Assembly (NCBI RefSeq): GCF_000702885.1
Contig: NZ_JNKO01000011.1
Coordinates: forward strand, 1 to 64,000
Length of the DNA stretch: 64,000 nt
Direction: 5' to 3'
From: Oribacterium sp. P6A1
GTDB taxonomy: Bacteria > Bacillota > Clostridia > Lachnospirales > Lachnospiraceae
Within the stretch, counting starts at the first letter, position 1, and each line of letters starts with the position of its first letter. Of this stretch, positions 25,477 through 34,213 are shown piece after piece. The notes under the pieces were generated by a model, which was given only the letters and a program-made list of their open reading frames with translations, had not been told where the DNA came from and searched no databases. The position numbers were made by a program, and so were the translations under genes.

Positions 25477-26918
25477 TCTGCTACCTCCTTGGAGTGTTCA
25501 AGAACAATGTTTGATTTTCCGCCGCTCTTTGTAATTTCTGTAAGGGGAAGTCCCAGCTCTCTGGAAAGGATATCCATAACACGGGGACTGCAGAAGCCTG
25601 ACTGGCAGCGTCCCATGCCGGCACGGGTTCTGCGCTTTACGCCGTCAAGGGAACGGGCCCCAAGAGGTCTTCTGATGGCATCAAGGATCTCACCCTCTGT
25701 GACTGACTCACATCTGCAGATGATCTGACCGTAGGCAGGTTCTTTTTTAATGAGCTCATTTCTCTCTTCGATGGAAAGCTTCTTCGGATCGAGAATGTCT
25801 TTTCTTGTTCCGATCCAGTTTTCCTTTTCTGTGAGAGACATCTTGTCACGAAGGAGATTTCCAATGAACTCTCCGATAGCCGGTGAGCTTGTGAGTCCCG
25901 GAGACTCGATTCCTGCGCAGTCGATGAATCCCGGAGCATCTTTGACTTCACCCAGGATAAACTCGTGATGATCCTCATGGGCACGGAGTCCGGAGAAGGA
26001 AGTAATGACTGAACGAAGTGGCAGGTTCTTAACGTTCTCGGAAGCCTTTGTGGAAATCTCGTTGAGACCGAACTGTGTTGTGTTTGTAGCGTCCTTATCT
26101 TCCTGATCGATGGCTGTAGGTCCTACCAGAAGGTTTCCATGTACAGTCGGAGCCACAAGGATTCCCTTTCCGTACTTTGTAGGCTGTGGGAATATGGTAT
26201 GACTTACGTGATCGCCAACGGTTCTGTCCAGGAGATAATACTCTCCGCGGCGCTCGATGATATTGATCTTTTCAGAGCTTACCATGTTGTGGAGCACATC
26301 TGCGTACACGCCGGCTGCATTAACAACATACTTTGCTGTGTATTCGCCGTTGTTTGTACGGATGTGCCAGAGACCGTCCTGCTTTCTCTCCAGCTTCTCG
26401 ACCCGGGTGTTGAAGCGGAAGTCTACGCCGTTTACAGCTGCATTTTCAGCCATGGCGATGTTCAGTTTGAAAGGACAGATGATACCGGCTGTCTCTGCGT
26501 AAAGTGCGCCCTTTACATCATCGGAGATGTTGGGCTCCATTTCGAGAGCCTCTTCTCTTGTGAGAAGCTTCATGCCGGGAACTCCGTTCTTCACACCTCT
26601 GTCATAGAGATCCTTAAGTCCCGGAAGCAGCTCTTCATGGATGCAGACAACGAGGGAACCGTTTCTCTTGAAAGGAATGTCAAGGTCTCTGCAAAGATCG
26701 TCCATCATTTCGTTTCCGCGAACGTTCATCTTTGCCATGTTTGAGCCGGGCTCGGCATCGTAGCCAGCATGGATGATGGCGCTGTTTGCTTTGGAAGTTC
26801 CGCAGCAGACATCCTCTTCTTTTTCAAGTACGCATACCTCTGTCTGATAGCGTGAAAGCTCTCTCGCAACGGCTGCGCCGGTGACGCCGGCACCGATAAC
26901 GATTACATCATAAGTCAT
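25473..26918 (-). CDS. glpA: GlpA-type glycerol-3-phosphate dehydrogenase with BFD iron-sulfur domain
   Basis: A 481-residue flavoprotein that should oxidise glycerol-3-phosphate to dihydroxyacetone phosphate. The DAO fold opens DVIVIGAGVTGAAVARELSR (FAD site) and has CCGTSKANSAIIHAGYD and, near 330, a GIESPGLTSSPAIGE stretch of the family. The C-terminus (about 395-465) is a BFD-like [2Fe-2S] domain with CRCES and, 33 or so residues later, CQSGFC. The GlpK gene upstream and the DUF1667 and GlpB-like genes downstream support the role. Related YgfK-like or sarcosine oxidase functions are possible alternatives. Confidence 0.85.
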   Translation of the reverse strand: MTYDVIVIGAGVTGAAVARELSRYQTEVCVLEKEEDVCCGTSKANSAIIHAGYDAEPGSNMAKMNVRGNEMMDDLCRDLDIPFKRNGSLVVCIHEELLPGLKDLYDRGVKNGVPGMKLLTREEALEMEPNISDDVKGALYAETAGIICPFKLNIAMAENAAVNGVDFRFNTRVEKLERKQDGLWHIRTNNGEYTAKYVVNAAGVYADVLHNMVSSEKINIIERRGEYYLLDRTVGDHVSHTIFPQPTKYGKGILVAPTVHGNLLVGPTAIDQEDKDATNTTQFGLNEISTKASENVKNLPLRSVITSFSGLRAHEDHHEFILGEVKDAPGFIDCAGIESPGLTSSPAIGEFIGNLLRDKMSLTEKENWIGTRKDILDPKKLSIEERNELIKKEPAYGQIICRCESVTEGEILDAIRRPLGARSLDGVKRRTRAGMGRCQSGFCSPRVMDILSRELGLPLTEITKSGGKSNIVLEHSKEVAE

Positions 26919-27002
26919 ATTCTATCCTCCCTTTTAGGAACTGAAGCCCATAAAGATTAGCTTTTTTTGGGCTGTTCTTCATAATTTTCGTGAAAATCCG
27001 GA

Positions 27003-27156
27003 ATCTGAGGGAATCCTTGGCGGATTCCTTTGAAGAGCTCAAAGCCGCGTGGCTCCTTCGATTAAAAATCGAAGGCAGGTAAAGTCTGAATCCCTGCGGG
27101 ATTCCCCTGAAGCGCTCAAAGCCGCGTGGCTCCTTCGATTAAAAATCGAAGGCAGG
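27003..27156. repeat. Tandem imperfect 77-bp repeat with hairpins, after glpK
   Basis: Two copies in tandem (about 27003-27079 and 27080-27156). The last 43 bases of each (27037-27079 and 27114-27156) are identical and contain CCTTCGAT-TAAAA-ATCGAAGG, a strong hairpin, and a small GCCGCGTGGC hairpin. The earlier part of each holds a third hairpin (GAATCC...GGATTC) and differs by several bases. The second copy ends two bases from the glpK stop codon. Confidence 0.85.
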
Positions 27157-27157
27157 A

Positions 27158-28747
<1,590 letters not shown>

Positions 28748-28750
<3 letters not shown>

Positions 28751-29323
28751 CATTTCCCAAATAGCCTGATTTGTGGTTGATATGGAGATAACTCCGTTAT
28801 TCAGGGCGTTCAGGACTTCTGTTTTGTTTGTTATAAGTCCGCTTGCCATGAGTCTCACTTTCGAGATCTTTCTTATCTTCTCGAAAAATTCCGGAAGAAG
28901 TATTCCCGGAAGAACTTCAATTATGTCAGGCTGTACCTCTGCGTGACTCTGCTTTTCCACATTCTGAAGAGCGATGCTGTCCAGCATGAAAAATCTTAAA
29001 ATGGTATTGAGTCCCAGCTCCTTTGCATGTTTTATGAGGTTTGGCTTTGTTGTGATGATACCGTCAGCCGAAGTGTAATTTCTGATAAAATCGAGAGACA
29101 CTTCTTTGGAAGAAAGTCCGTTTATCAGGTCAACATGAATCACAACGGTTTTACCTGCATCCTTGATACGCTTCACTATCTCGGGGATGCTGCAGACATC
29201 ACCGTAGAGAACAAATATGACGCCAATGTCTGTTTCCAGACACTTTTCAAGCCCGGCATCATCCTTAATGGCAGCGATAATCGGATTGTTTTCAATTTGT
29301 TCGATAAATTCTTTTCTTTGCAT
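28748..29323 (-). CDS. glpP: Glycerol-3-phosphate-responsive antiterminator
   Basis: A 191-residue GlpP-family protein. It shows the TIM-barrel-like sequence pattern of the family: NPIIAAIKDDAGLEKCLETD, VIFVLYGDVCSIPEIV, VIHVDLINGLSSKE, GIITTKPNLIKHAKELGL and DIIEVLPGILLP. GlpP with glycerol-3-phosphate binds leader RNA and lets polymerase pass a terminator. It is the first gene of the glycerol operon and a terminator-type hairpin lies in its own leader, which suggests that it controls its own operon. ATG 29323 follows GAGG. Confidence 0.93.
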
Positions 29324-29388
29324 AGATTGATTTCCTCAATATGTAAATTTTTCGCTGCTTAAATTGAATGTGTATCCGAATTTACGCA

Positions 29389-29449
29389 CAAAAAAAGAGA
29401 GTACACGCAAGCAAGCAGCTTTCATAAACTGCTTACTGCCATACTCTCT
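29389..29449 (-). terminator. Leader terminator (attenuator) upstream of glpP
   Basis: On the minus strand AGAGAGTA...AAGCAG pairs with CTGCTT...TACTCTCT, followed by seven T. It stands between a promoter at 29479-29507 and the glpP ATG (66 bases before it), so it would end transcripts prematurely. A second copy of the left arm (AGAGAGTA) lies just before it (29449-29456), so an alternative pairing is possible. This is the expected place for a GlpP-controlled antitermination site. Confidence 0.75.
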
Positions 29450-29478
29450 ACTCTCTACGGCAAAATATTTATGAACCT

Positions 29479-29507
29479 ATATTAGCACCTAAAGACAGGC
29501 AATACAA
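29479..29507 (-). promoter_or_regulatory. Probable glp operon promoter
   Basis: Minus-strand -35 TTGTAT, 17-bp spacer and -10 TAATAT, ending about 30 bases before the leader terminator. The -35 is weak (3 of 6), as for an activated or catabolite-controlled promoter. Confidence 0.5.
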
Positions 29508-29662
29508 CATAAAACAGTTTAAAGATTGAAAAAAATTTCTATATGGTCGTAAATGACCTGTGGGAGCAGAATGCAGATATCAGGTTTCTGATATCCGGCT
29601 CTTCATGGCTTCCGCACCTATATATGATATCCTATTTAAACTGTTCTTCCAAGAATCAGGTT

Positions 29663-29692
29663 AGGGAAACGCTGATATAATCAGTGTTCCCT
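29663..29692 (-). terminator. Possible terminator hairpin after the second MgtC gene
   Basis: AGGGAAACGCTGAT pairs with ATCAGTGTTCCCT with one bulge. It abuts the stop codon. No T-run follows, so it may be only an RNA-end stabiliser. The remaining gap to the glp promoter (29508-29662) shows only a small GATATCAG palindrome. Confidence 0.35.
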
Positions 29693-30399
29693 CAGATGAT
29701 TTCCAGCGTTTCGATTCCGTCCATGTTCTCAAAGTCGTGAAACAGTGAATCGAATTCGGCATTATCAACTTTGATGCTGTGAGATTCCAGATATATAACA
29801 GCTGAACGTAAGGAATAGTCACCTGTATTCTCGCCACGGCTGAGCTGAATGCTTTCGATCTCTATCCTCTTCTCTCTCAGCATGGAGAAAACCCTGTCCA
29901 GAATGGTATCCGAAGAATACTCAATGTAAATGATCTTTTTCGGCATCCTTTTGGTGAGCCAGTATTCCAGTTTTGAAAAAACCATTTCCGACAGGAGTAT
30001 AAGAAAAGTAGCAAGTATACCGCCTTCATAGAAGCCGCCTCCGAAGCAAAGTCCTATAATGGCGCAGGTCCATAGTCCTGCGGAGGTAGTGAGTCCGCGG
30101 ACCTGATTCTTGGGAGTCATGATGATGGCGCCTGCACCGATGAAACCTATACCTGCCACCACCTGGGCACCGAGACGGGACATATCCGTACTGTAGTGAA
30201 GGTTTATGGAGAGGTACTGCCCTGTGAGACTTGTGATGCATGCCCCAAGGCAAATCAGAATATGTGTGCGGAAACCTGCCGGGCGGCGCTTGTATTCGCG
30301 TTCAATGCCTATGATTCCGCTGCAGATGACTGCCAGAAACATTCGGAAAAACACGGAGGCAAAGTTTATATCCCTAAAATAGTAAAGTCCGTCTATCAT
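29692..30399 (-). CDS. MgtC/SapB-family membrane protein, copy 2
   Basis: About 235 residues from ATG 30399 (GAGG nine bases upstream). The N-terminal 130 residues hold four to five membrane segments with the family motifs GIIGIEREYKRRPAGFRTHILIC (shown here in part: IGIEREYKRRPAG), GIGFIGAGAI and GLTTSAGLWTCAIIGL. The soluble C-terminal domain (about 150-235) is ACT-like. MgtC proteins are linked to magnesium limitation and ATPase control in pathogens, but most homologues are uncharacterised. It starts five bases after the stop of a paralogue. Confidence 0.85.
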   Translation of the reverse strand: MIDGLYYFRDINFASVFFRMFLAVICSGIIGIEREYKRRPAGFRTHILICLGACITSLTGQYLSINLHYSTDMSRLGAQVVAGIGFIGAGAIIMTPKNQVRGLTTSAGLWTCAIIGLCFGGGFYEGGILATFLILLSEMVFSKLEYWLTKRMPKKIIYIEYSSDTILDRVFSMLREKRIEIESIQLSRGENTGDYSLRSAVIYLESHSIKVDNAEFDSLFHDFENMDGIETLEII

Positions 30400-30403
30400 G
30401 GCT

Positions 30404-31132
30404 TTATACCTCATCAATCATGGAAATGCAGTCAAGCTCCGAAAGCTTTTTGATGATATCTGTGTGCTTCATCCTTTTGGGAAGCTGCATAAGCAGAACC
30501 GCGCTTGGGTTGATACCGGACTTCGGCTGTCCCCTGTCCACATCAACGTCATAGATACGTATACCCATACTCTTTACATGGTGAAGAATCTTCCTTAGAT
30601 CTGTTCCATGGCCGTATTCTATGAAGATATTGATATTTCTTGAATTTGAAATGATCTTTCTGGAAATGGTTCCGAAAAAGACATTGCACATGATGATCAT
30701 GACGAAAGCGAACAGAACACATTCATAGAATCCGGCACCGATAACGATACCCGTACATCCTGAAGCCCAAAGACTGGCTGCGGTGGTGAGTCCCCGAACC
30801 TTCTGCTTTTTGTTGACTATAACTGTGCCTGCACTGAGGAAACCGATACCGTTTATTACTTGTGCGGAGTATCGGGATACATCGAGCTTTATGGAGTAGG
30901 TGTTAATGATTGATGTCCAATGTGAGTACATCATAAACACCTCATACTGACTGAGGAGCATGGTAAGGGCTGCTCCGATGCAGACGATCATATGGGTGCG
31001 CATGCCGGCAGCATTTTTGGTGCGGGTACGCTCCATGCCGATAAAAGCCCCAAGAAACAAGGCCAGTATGAGCCTCAGAGCAACGGAGAACAGATTGAAT
31101 TGGTGAATATATAAGTAGAAATCCCGTGCCAT
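30404..31132 (-). CDS. MgtC/SapB-family membrane protein, copy 1
   Basis: About 242 residues from ATG 31132; a TTG at 31159 would add nine residues. It has the same layout as its downstream paralogue: membrane domain with GAFIGMERTRTKNAAGMRTH, INGIGFLSAGTVIV and GLTTAASLWASGCTGIV, then a soluble ACT-like C-terminus. The two proteins may form a heteromer since the genes are back to back. The ribosome site AGGAG lies unusually far from the ATG and inside the 3' arm of a hairpin (31142-31181), so translation may be controlled. Confidence 0.83.
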   Translation of the reverse strand: MARDFYLYIHQFNLFSVALRLILALFLGAFIGMERTRTKNAAGMRTHMIVCIGAALTMLLSQYEVFMMYSHWTSIINTYSIKLDVSRYSAQVINGIGFLSAGTVIVNKKQKVRGLTTAASLWASGCTGIVIGAGFYECVLFAFVMIIMCNVFFGTISRKIISNSRNINIFIEYGHGTDLRKILHHVKSMGIRIYDVDVDRGQPKSGINPSAVLLMQLPKRMKHTDIIKKLSELDCISMIDEV

Positions 31133-31141
31133 ATAAATAAA

Positions 31142-31181
31142 GAGAGACTCCTGAATCAAAAGTCAATACCGGCAGTCTCTC
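31142..31181 (-). promoter_or_regulatory. Hairpin covering the ribosome site of the first MgtC gene
   Basis: GAGAGACT pairs with AGTCTCTC around a 24-nt loop. The AGGAG ribosome site lies at the base of the 3' arm on the minus strand. Confidence 0.45.
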
Positions 31182-31229
31182 ATCTCCTTGCGATATAGTA
31201 TAAATCATCACGAACAAATAATTAATTTA

Positions 31230-31257
31230 AGTATAGCACACAATAAAAATCCCTCAA
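31230..31257 (-). promoter_or_regulatory. Possible promoter of the mgtC pair
   Basis: Minus-strand -35 TTGAGG, 16-bp spacer and -10 TATACT. The -35 lies inside the terminator stem at 31245-31290, so the two elements share bases. Confidence 0.45.
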
Positions 31258-31290
31258 GTTTAAGATATAGGGAGGACAAACTTGAGGGAT
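31245..31290 (-). terminator. Intrinsic terminator between pyrC and the mgtC pair
   Basis: ATCCCTCAAGTTT pairs with AAACTTGAGGGAT (13 bp) around a 16-nt loop, followed on the minus strand by TTTTTATT. It may end pyrC transcripts or act as an attenuator in the mgtC leader. Confidence 0.75.
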
Positions 31291-31301
31291 TCTTACCTGT
31301 A

Positions 31302-31330
31302 ATCGATGCCATTGGATTGGTCACATCAAT
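31302..31330 (-). promoter_or_regulatory. Hairpin with conserved 15-nt loop, copy B
   Basis: On the minus strand ATTGATG and CATCGAT enclose TGACCAATCCAATGG. The same loop, with one base changed, sits on a different stem at 32952-32984. An extended -10 (TGATACACT) is at 31353-31361 upstream and the terminator at 31245-31290 is downstream. Confidence 0.5.
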
Positions 31331-31506
31331 TATTTCTTTCTTATGTGACTTAAGTGTATCACTCGAAATGTCACAATAGTGTCACAAATTAAGGAGAAAT
31401 TTGCGTTTTGATTAAGAAAGTTACAAATTTTTTACTTTGCATTAATCATATCGACAGAGTTTCCGGGACTATTAGTATGATTTTTAAAATTTTTTCGGCC
31501 GGGAGG

Positions 31507-32781
31507 TCAGTTGTCCCGGAATACTACATTTCCTCCGCAGATGGTGGCTTTGACTTTTCCATACAGCTTCATGTCTATAAACGGGGAATTGCATGCCTTT
31601 GAGACAAAGTGATCGGGAACTGTCCACTGCTCTTCGGGATCAAATATCACCATATCCGCAGGGGCGCCTTCTGAGAGGGTGCCTGCATTAAGCTTATAAA
31701 GCTTTGCCGGGTTTATGGTAAGGGCTTTTATGATTTGTGCAAGGGAAAGCTGCCCGGTGCGTACCGTATGTGTGATGACAAGTCCGAGAGCTGTCTCGAG
31801 TCCTATCATGCCGCTGGGGGCTTCTGATACAGGCTTTGACTTTTCTTCGCTGCTGTGAGGTGCGTGATCTGTTGCGATCATATCGATGGTACCGTCTGCA
31901 AGGCCGCGGATGAGAGCCTGCCGGTCCTCTTCTGTACGGAGGGGAGGGTTTACCTTCGCAAGAGCACCCTTTGTGAGCACCAGATCTTCTGTTGCGGAAA
32001 GGTGCTGGGGAGTAACCTCACCGTATACTTTTATGCCCGATTTTTTTGCGGCACGAATAACATCCACAGTGACGCCGCTTGATATGTGCTGTATGTCAAG
32101 CTTTGCACCTGTTTTTCTGTTAAGAAGGATATCTCTTGCCGCAAGGACATACTCGGCTTCGTCAGGCGCGCCGCCAAGTCCGAGCTTTTCTGATACTGGG
32201 CCTTTGTTGACTCCGGCACTGAACATAAGAGAAGGATCCTCCTCGTGAAGTGAGATGGGCACGTCCAGTTCCTTGCATTTTGCCAATGCTTTTACCATGA
32301 GCTTTTCGTCGGCAATAGGCACTCCGTCATCGGTAAATCCTACTGCGCCTGCTGAATGAAGCGCGTCCATATCTGTCAGTTCCCTTCCCTGCATGGAAAG
32401 GGTGACATTGGCAGTTTGAAGTACGTGTATGGGAAGCTGCTTCTCTCTTTCGGTAAGCTCCGTAAGGATTTCGACAGAATCAACCGGCGGCTTTGTATTT
32501 GCCATGCAGATAACTGTTGTGTATCCTCCGGCAGCAGCCGCACGGGCTCCGGTCTCGATATCTTCCTTATAAGTGAGGCCCGGATCACGGAAATGAACAT
32601 GGACATCCACAAAGCCGGGAGCCACCACCTTTCCCTCTGCGTCTATGACATCTTCGCAGGAATCTTCAGCATCATAATCTCCCACCCTTTGTATCCTTCC
32701 CGAATCATCTATGAGGATGTCGGTAATCCGGTCAATATTGTTTGCAGGATCAATTACTCTTCCGCCTTTAATCAGTTTCAT
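31507..32781 (-). CDS. pyrC: Dihydroorotase
   Basis: A 424-residue amidohydrolase of pyrimidine synthesis (carbamoyl aspartate to dihydroorotate). Metal ligands include HVHFRDPG near residues 59-66, later His in LDIQHISS, and Asp in DMIATDHAPHSSEEK. The N- and C-terminal strands forming the small beta-sandwich are intact. Length matches the class I bacterial enzyme. The ATG at 32781 follows GGGAGG. No other pyr gene is adjacent. Confidence 0.93.
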   Translation of the reverse strand: MKLIKGGRVIDPANNIDRITDILIDDSGRIQRVGDYDAEDSCEDVIDAEGKVVAPGFVDVHVHFRDPGLTYKEDIETGARAAAAGGYTTVICMANTKPPVDSVEILTELTEREKQLPIHVLQTANVTLSMQGRELTDMDALHSAGAVGFTDDGVPIADEKLMVKALAKCKELDVPISLHEEDPSLMFSAGVNKGPVSEKLGLGGAPDEAEYVLAARDILLNRKTGAKLDIQHISSGVTVDVIRAAKKSGIKVYGEVTPQHLSATEDLVLTKGALAKVNPPLRTEEDRQALIRGLADGTIDMIATDHAPHSSEEKSKPVSEAPSGMIGLETALGLVITHTVRTGQLSLAQIIKALTINPAKLYKLNAGTLSEGAPADMVIFDPEEQWTVPDHFVSKACNSPFIDMKLYGKVKATICGGNVVFRDN

Positions 32782-32803
32782 ATATGCCTCCCGTTTTTAT
32801 TCT

Positions 32804-32830
32804 GATATCTACTTTTTACACTCACATCAT
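32804..32830 (-). repeat. Half copy of the dispersed repeat
   Basis: The minus strand reads GATGTGAGTGTAAAAAGTAGATATC, matching the left half of the elements at 15491, 28701 and 62157. It lies 23 bases upstream of the pyrC start. Confidence 0.4.
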
Positions 32831-32946
32831 AATAACACATATGGAAGTGACACAAATATTAAATATGAAAACACGGGAAAATCTTACGATTCTTAAGAAA
32901 TGATGGAATCAGGGAAAGAAAAAGACTGATATGTTTTTGGGGCAAC

Positions 32947-33039
32947 AAAAAAGAGGTAAGCCATTGTATTGGTCACTTACCTCTATATTGCTGTAGGTTT
33001 CATTAGTCCCTACCTCCTACTTATCGTAGAATTTTGCTT
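32947..33039 (-). ncRNA. Candidate small structured RNA or leader, copy A of the conserved loop
   Basis: A promoter at 33046-33074 would start a transcript of about 90 nt near 33039. It contains GTAGG...CCTAC (loop GACTAATGAAA) and ends with a perfect 9-bp hairpin AGAGGTAAG/CTTACCTCT enclosing TGACCAATACAATGG, followed by six T. The next gene, pyrC, begins 170 bases further on. It could be a terminated sRNA or an attenuated leader. I do not recognise the family. Confidence 0.5.
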
Positions 33040-33045
33040 AAATTT

Positions 33046-33074
33046 AGTATAGATTAATGCAAGGATTTTTGCAA
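33046..33074 (-). promoter_or_regulatory. Promoter of candidate RNA A
   Basis: Minus-strand -35 TTGCAA, 17-bp spacer, -10 TATACT. Confidence 0.65.
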
Positions 33075-33178
33075 GATTTTCGTAAGATTTATGTTATAAA
33101 AATTATATATGACGGGCATATAAAAGTTAGATAAAAGATAAATCAGAAGTGCTTGACATCAATATCTATGTGAATTTG

Positions 33179-33230
33179 CGCCTGAACCCCAATAAGCATT
33201 TTCGGTGCCATGGGTTAAGTTATACAGGCG
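33179..33230. other. Nested inverted repeat between trxA and pyrC
   Basis: CGCCTG (33179-33184) pairs with CAGGCG (33225-33230). Inside it AACCC pairs with GGGTT, and inside that GCA...TGC. It lies beyond the trxA terminator and before the candidate RNA promoter. No reading frame explains it. Confidence 0.5.
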
Positions 33231-33273
33231 GGAACATATAACAAAAAAACGGTGTCTGTAAGATTTTTTTGGT

Positions 33274-33306
33274 AAAAAAACTGCCTATGAGCTGATCATA
33301 GGCAGT
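33274..33306 (-). terminator. Terminator after trxA
   Basis: ACTGCCTATGA pairs with TCATAGGCAGT (11 bp, loop GCTGA) with seven T following on the minus strand. Confidence 0.88.
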
Positions 33307-33333
33307 CTGAACGTCAATGGGTGTAATCCGTTA

Positions 33334-33651
33334 TCAGATAAGCTTGTTGAGCTTTTCTTCCAGTGCTTCCTTAGAAAGGGCGCCAACGATGTTTTCTACT
33401 ACCTTGCCGTCCTTAATCAGGAAAAATGAAGGGATGCTGCGTACCTGGAAAGATGTTGCAAGCTCCATTTCCTCATCGGAATTAACCTTGCCAACCTTGA
33501 TCTTACCGTCATACTGCTCTGCAAGGGCCTCTACTACAGGGAACATCATCTTGCATGGTCCGCACCAGTCTGCGTAGAAATCAACCAGTACAGGGATATC
33601 ACTCTCTAAAACTTCCTTCTGAAAATTGTCTTTTGTAAACTTGTATTCCAT
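33334..33651 (-). CDS. trxA: Thioredoxin
   Basis: A 105-residue redox protein with the classic active site DFYADWCGPCKMM (Cys30 and Cys33 or so), the cis-proline region VRSIPSFFLIKDG and normal length. The start follows GGAGG. A promoter at 33734-33761 and its own terminator make it monocistronic. Three GCATAAC words lie around its promoter (33724, 33762, 33774) and could be an operator. Confidence 0.95.
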   Translation of the reverse strand: MEYKFTKDNFQKEVLESDIPVLVDFYADWCGPCKMMFPVVEALAEQYDGKIKVGKVNSDEEMELATSFQVRSIPSFFLIKDGKVVENIVGALSKEALEEKLNKLI

Positions 33652-33733
33652 GTTAATAACCTCCGTTAAAAAATCAATTGACTGATATTAATAATGCGCC
33701 AATAGATTGTGCGCGATTTATTTGCATAACTTA

Positions 33734-33761
33734 AGTATACACATAATCAAAAACAAATCAA
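33734..33761 (-). promoter_or_regulatory. Promoter of trxA
   Basis: Minus-strand -35 TTGATT, 16-bp spacer, -10 TATACT. Repeated GCATAAC words flank it on both sides. Confidence 0.55.
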
Positions 33762-33795
33762 GCATAACTTTTGCATAACCGGTAATCCGGAAAAC

Positions 33796-33839
33796 AAAAA
33801 AGGCCGAAAACCAACGTAAACACGTGGTTTTTCGGCCTT
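33796..33839 (-). terminator. Terminator after tRNA-Thr
   Basis: AAGGCCGAAAA-CCA pairs with TGG-TTTTTCGGCCTT, with six T following on the minus strand. It stands about 30 bases past the tRNA. Confidence 0.8.
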
Positions 33840-33870
33840 AATTTTCATGGAAATATCAGCAATAAAAAAA

Positions 33871-33942
33871 GCTGGTAACCGGAATCGGACCGGTGACCTC
33901 CGCACTACCAATGCGACGCACTACCGACTGTGCTATACCAGC
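33871..33942 (-). tRNA. tRNA-Thr (anticodon GGT)
   Basis: 72 nt. Acceptor GCTGGTA pairs with TACCAGC. The anticodon stem TCGCA/TGCGG holds loop TTGGTAG, giving GGT. The T-arm ACCGG-TCCGATT-CCGGT is intact. CCA is not encoded. Confidence 0.93.
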
Positions 33943-33966
33943 ATGCTCTCAACTGAGAACTTGTTA

Positions 33967-33995
33967 AATTTAGCATATGAACAGAATAAAGTCAA
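33967..33995 (-). promoter_or_regulatory. Promoter of tRNA-Thr
   Basis: Minus-strand -35 TTGACT, 17-bp spacer, -10 TAAATT, ending 25 bases before the tRNA. Confidence 0.7.
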
Positions 33996-34190
33996 TCAGT
34001 ATTTTCAAAAGGCACTTGACTCCGGCAGGAATTTGATTTTTTCCGGAATCCGGTGCAGTCAGACACAAGCTTGATTTAAACAGCAATAGTATCTGACCCG
34101 CAAACAGGTTTAAAAGTTTTAATTTTTAACCTTCTTCACCGGCAACGGTTGAATTCATAATCATCCTAAACAAAACAGACCGTTAATTTG

Positions 34191-34213
34191 TTATATCTTT
34201 ACGCTCACATCAT
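34191..34213 (-). repeat. Half copy of the dispersed repeat at the aroE 3' end
   Basis: The minus strand reads GATGTGAGCGTAAAGATATAA, as if the middle of the full element had been lost. It overlaps the aroE stop codon. Confidence 0.4.

Noticed and set aside
27003-27156. CRISPR array
   Set aside because: Only two adjacent units, no spacers and no cas genes.
31302-31506. M-box magnesium riboswitch ahead of the MgtC genes
   Set aside because: None of the conserved M-box core sequences are visible; the leader looks unlike the family.
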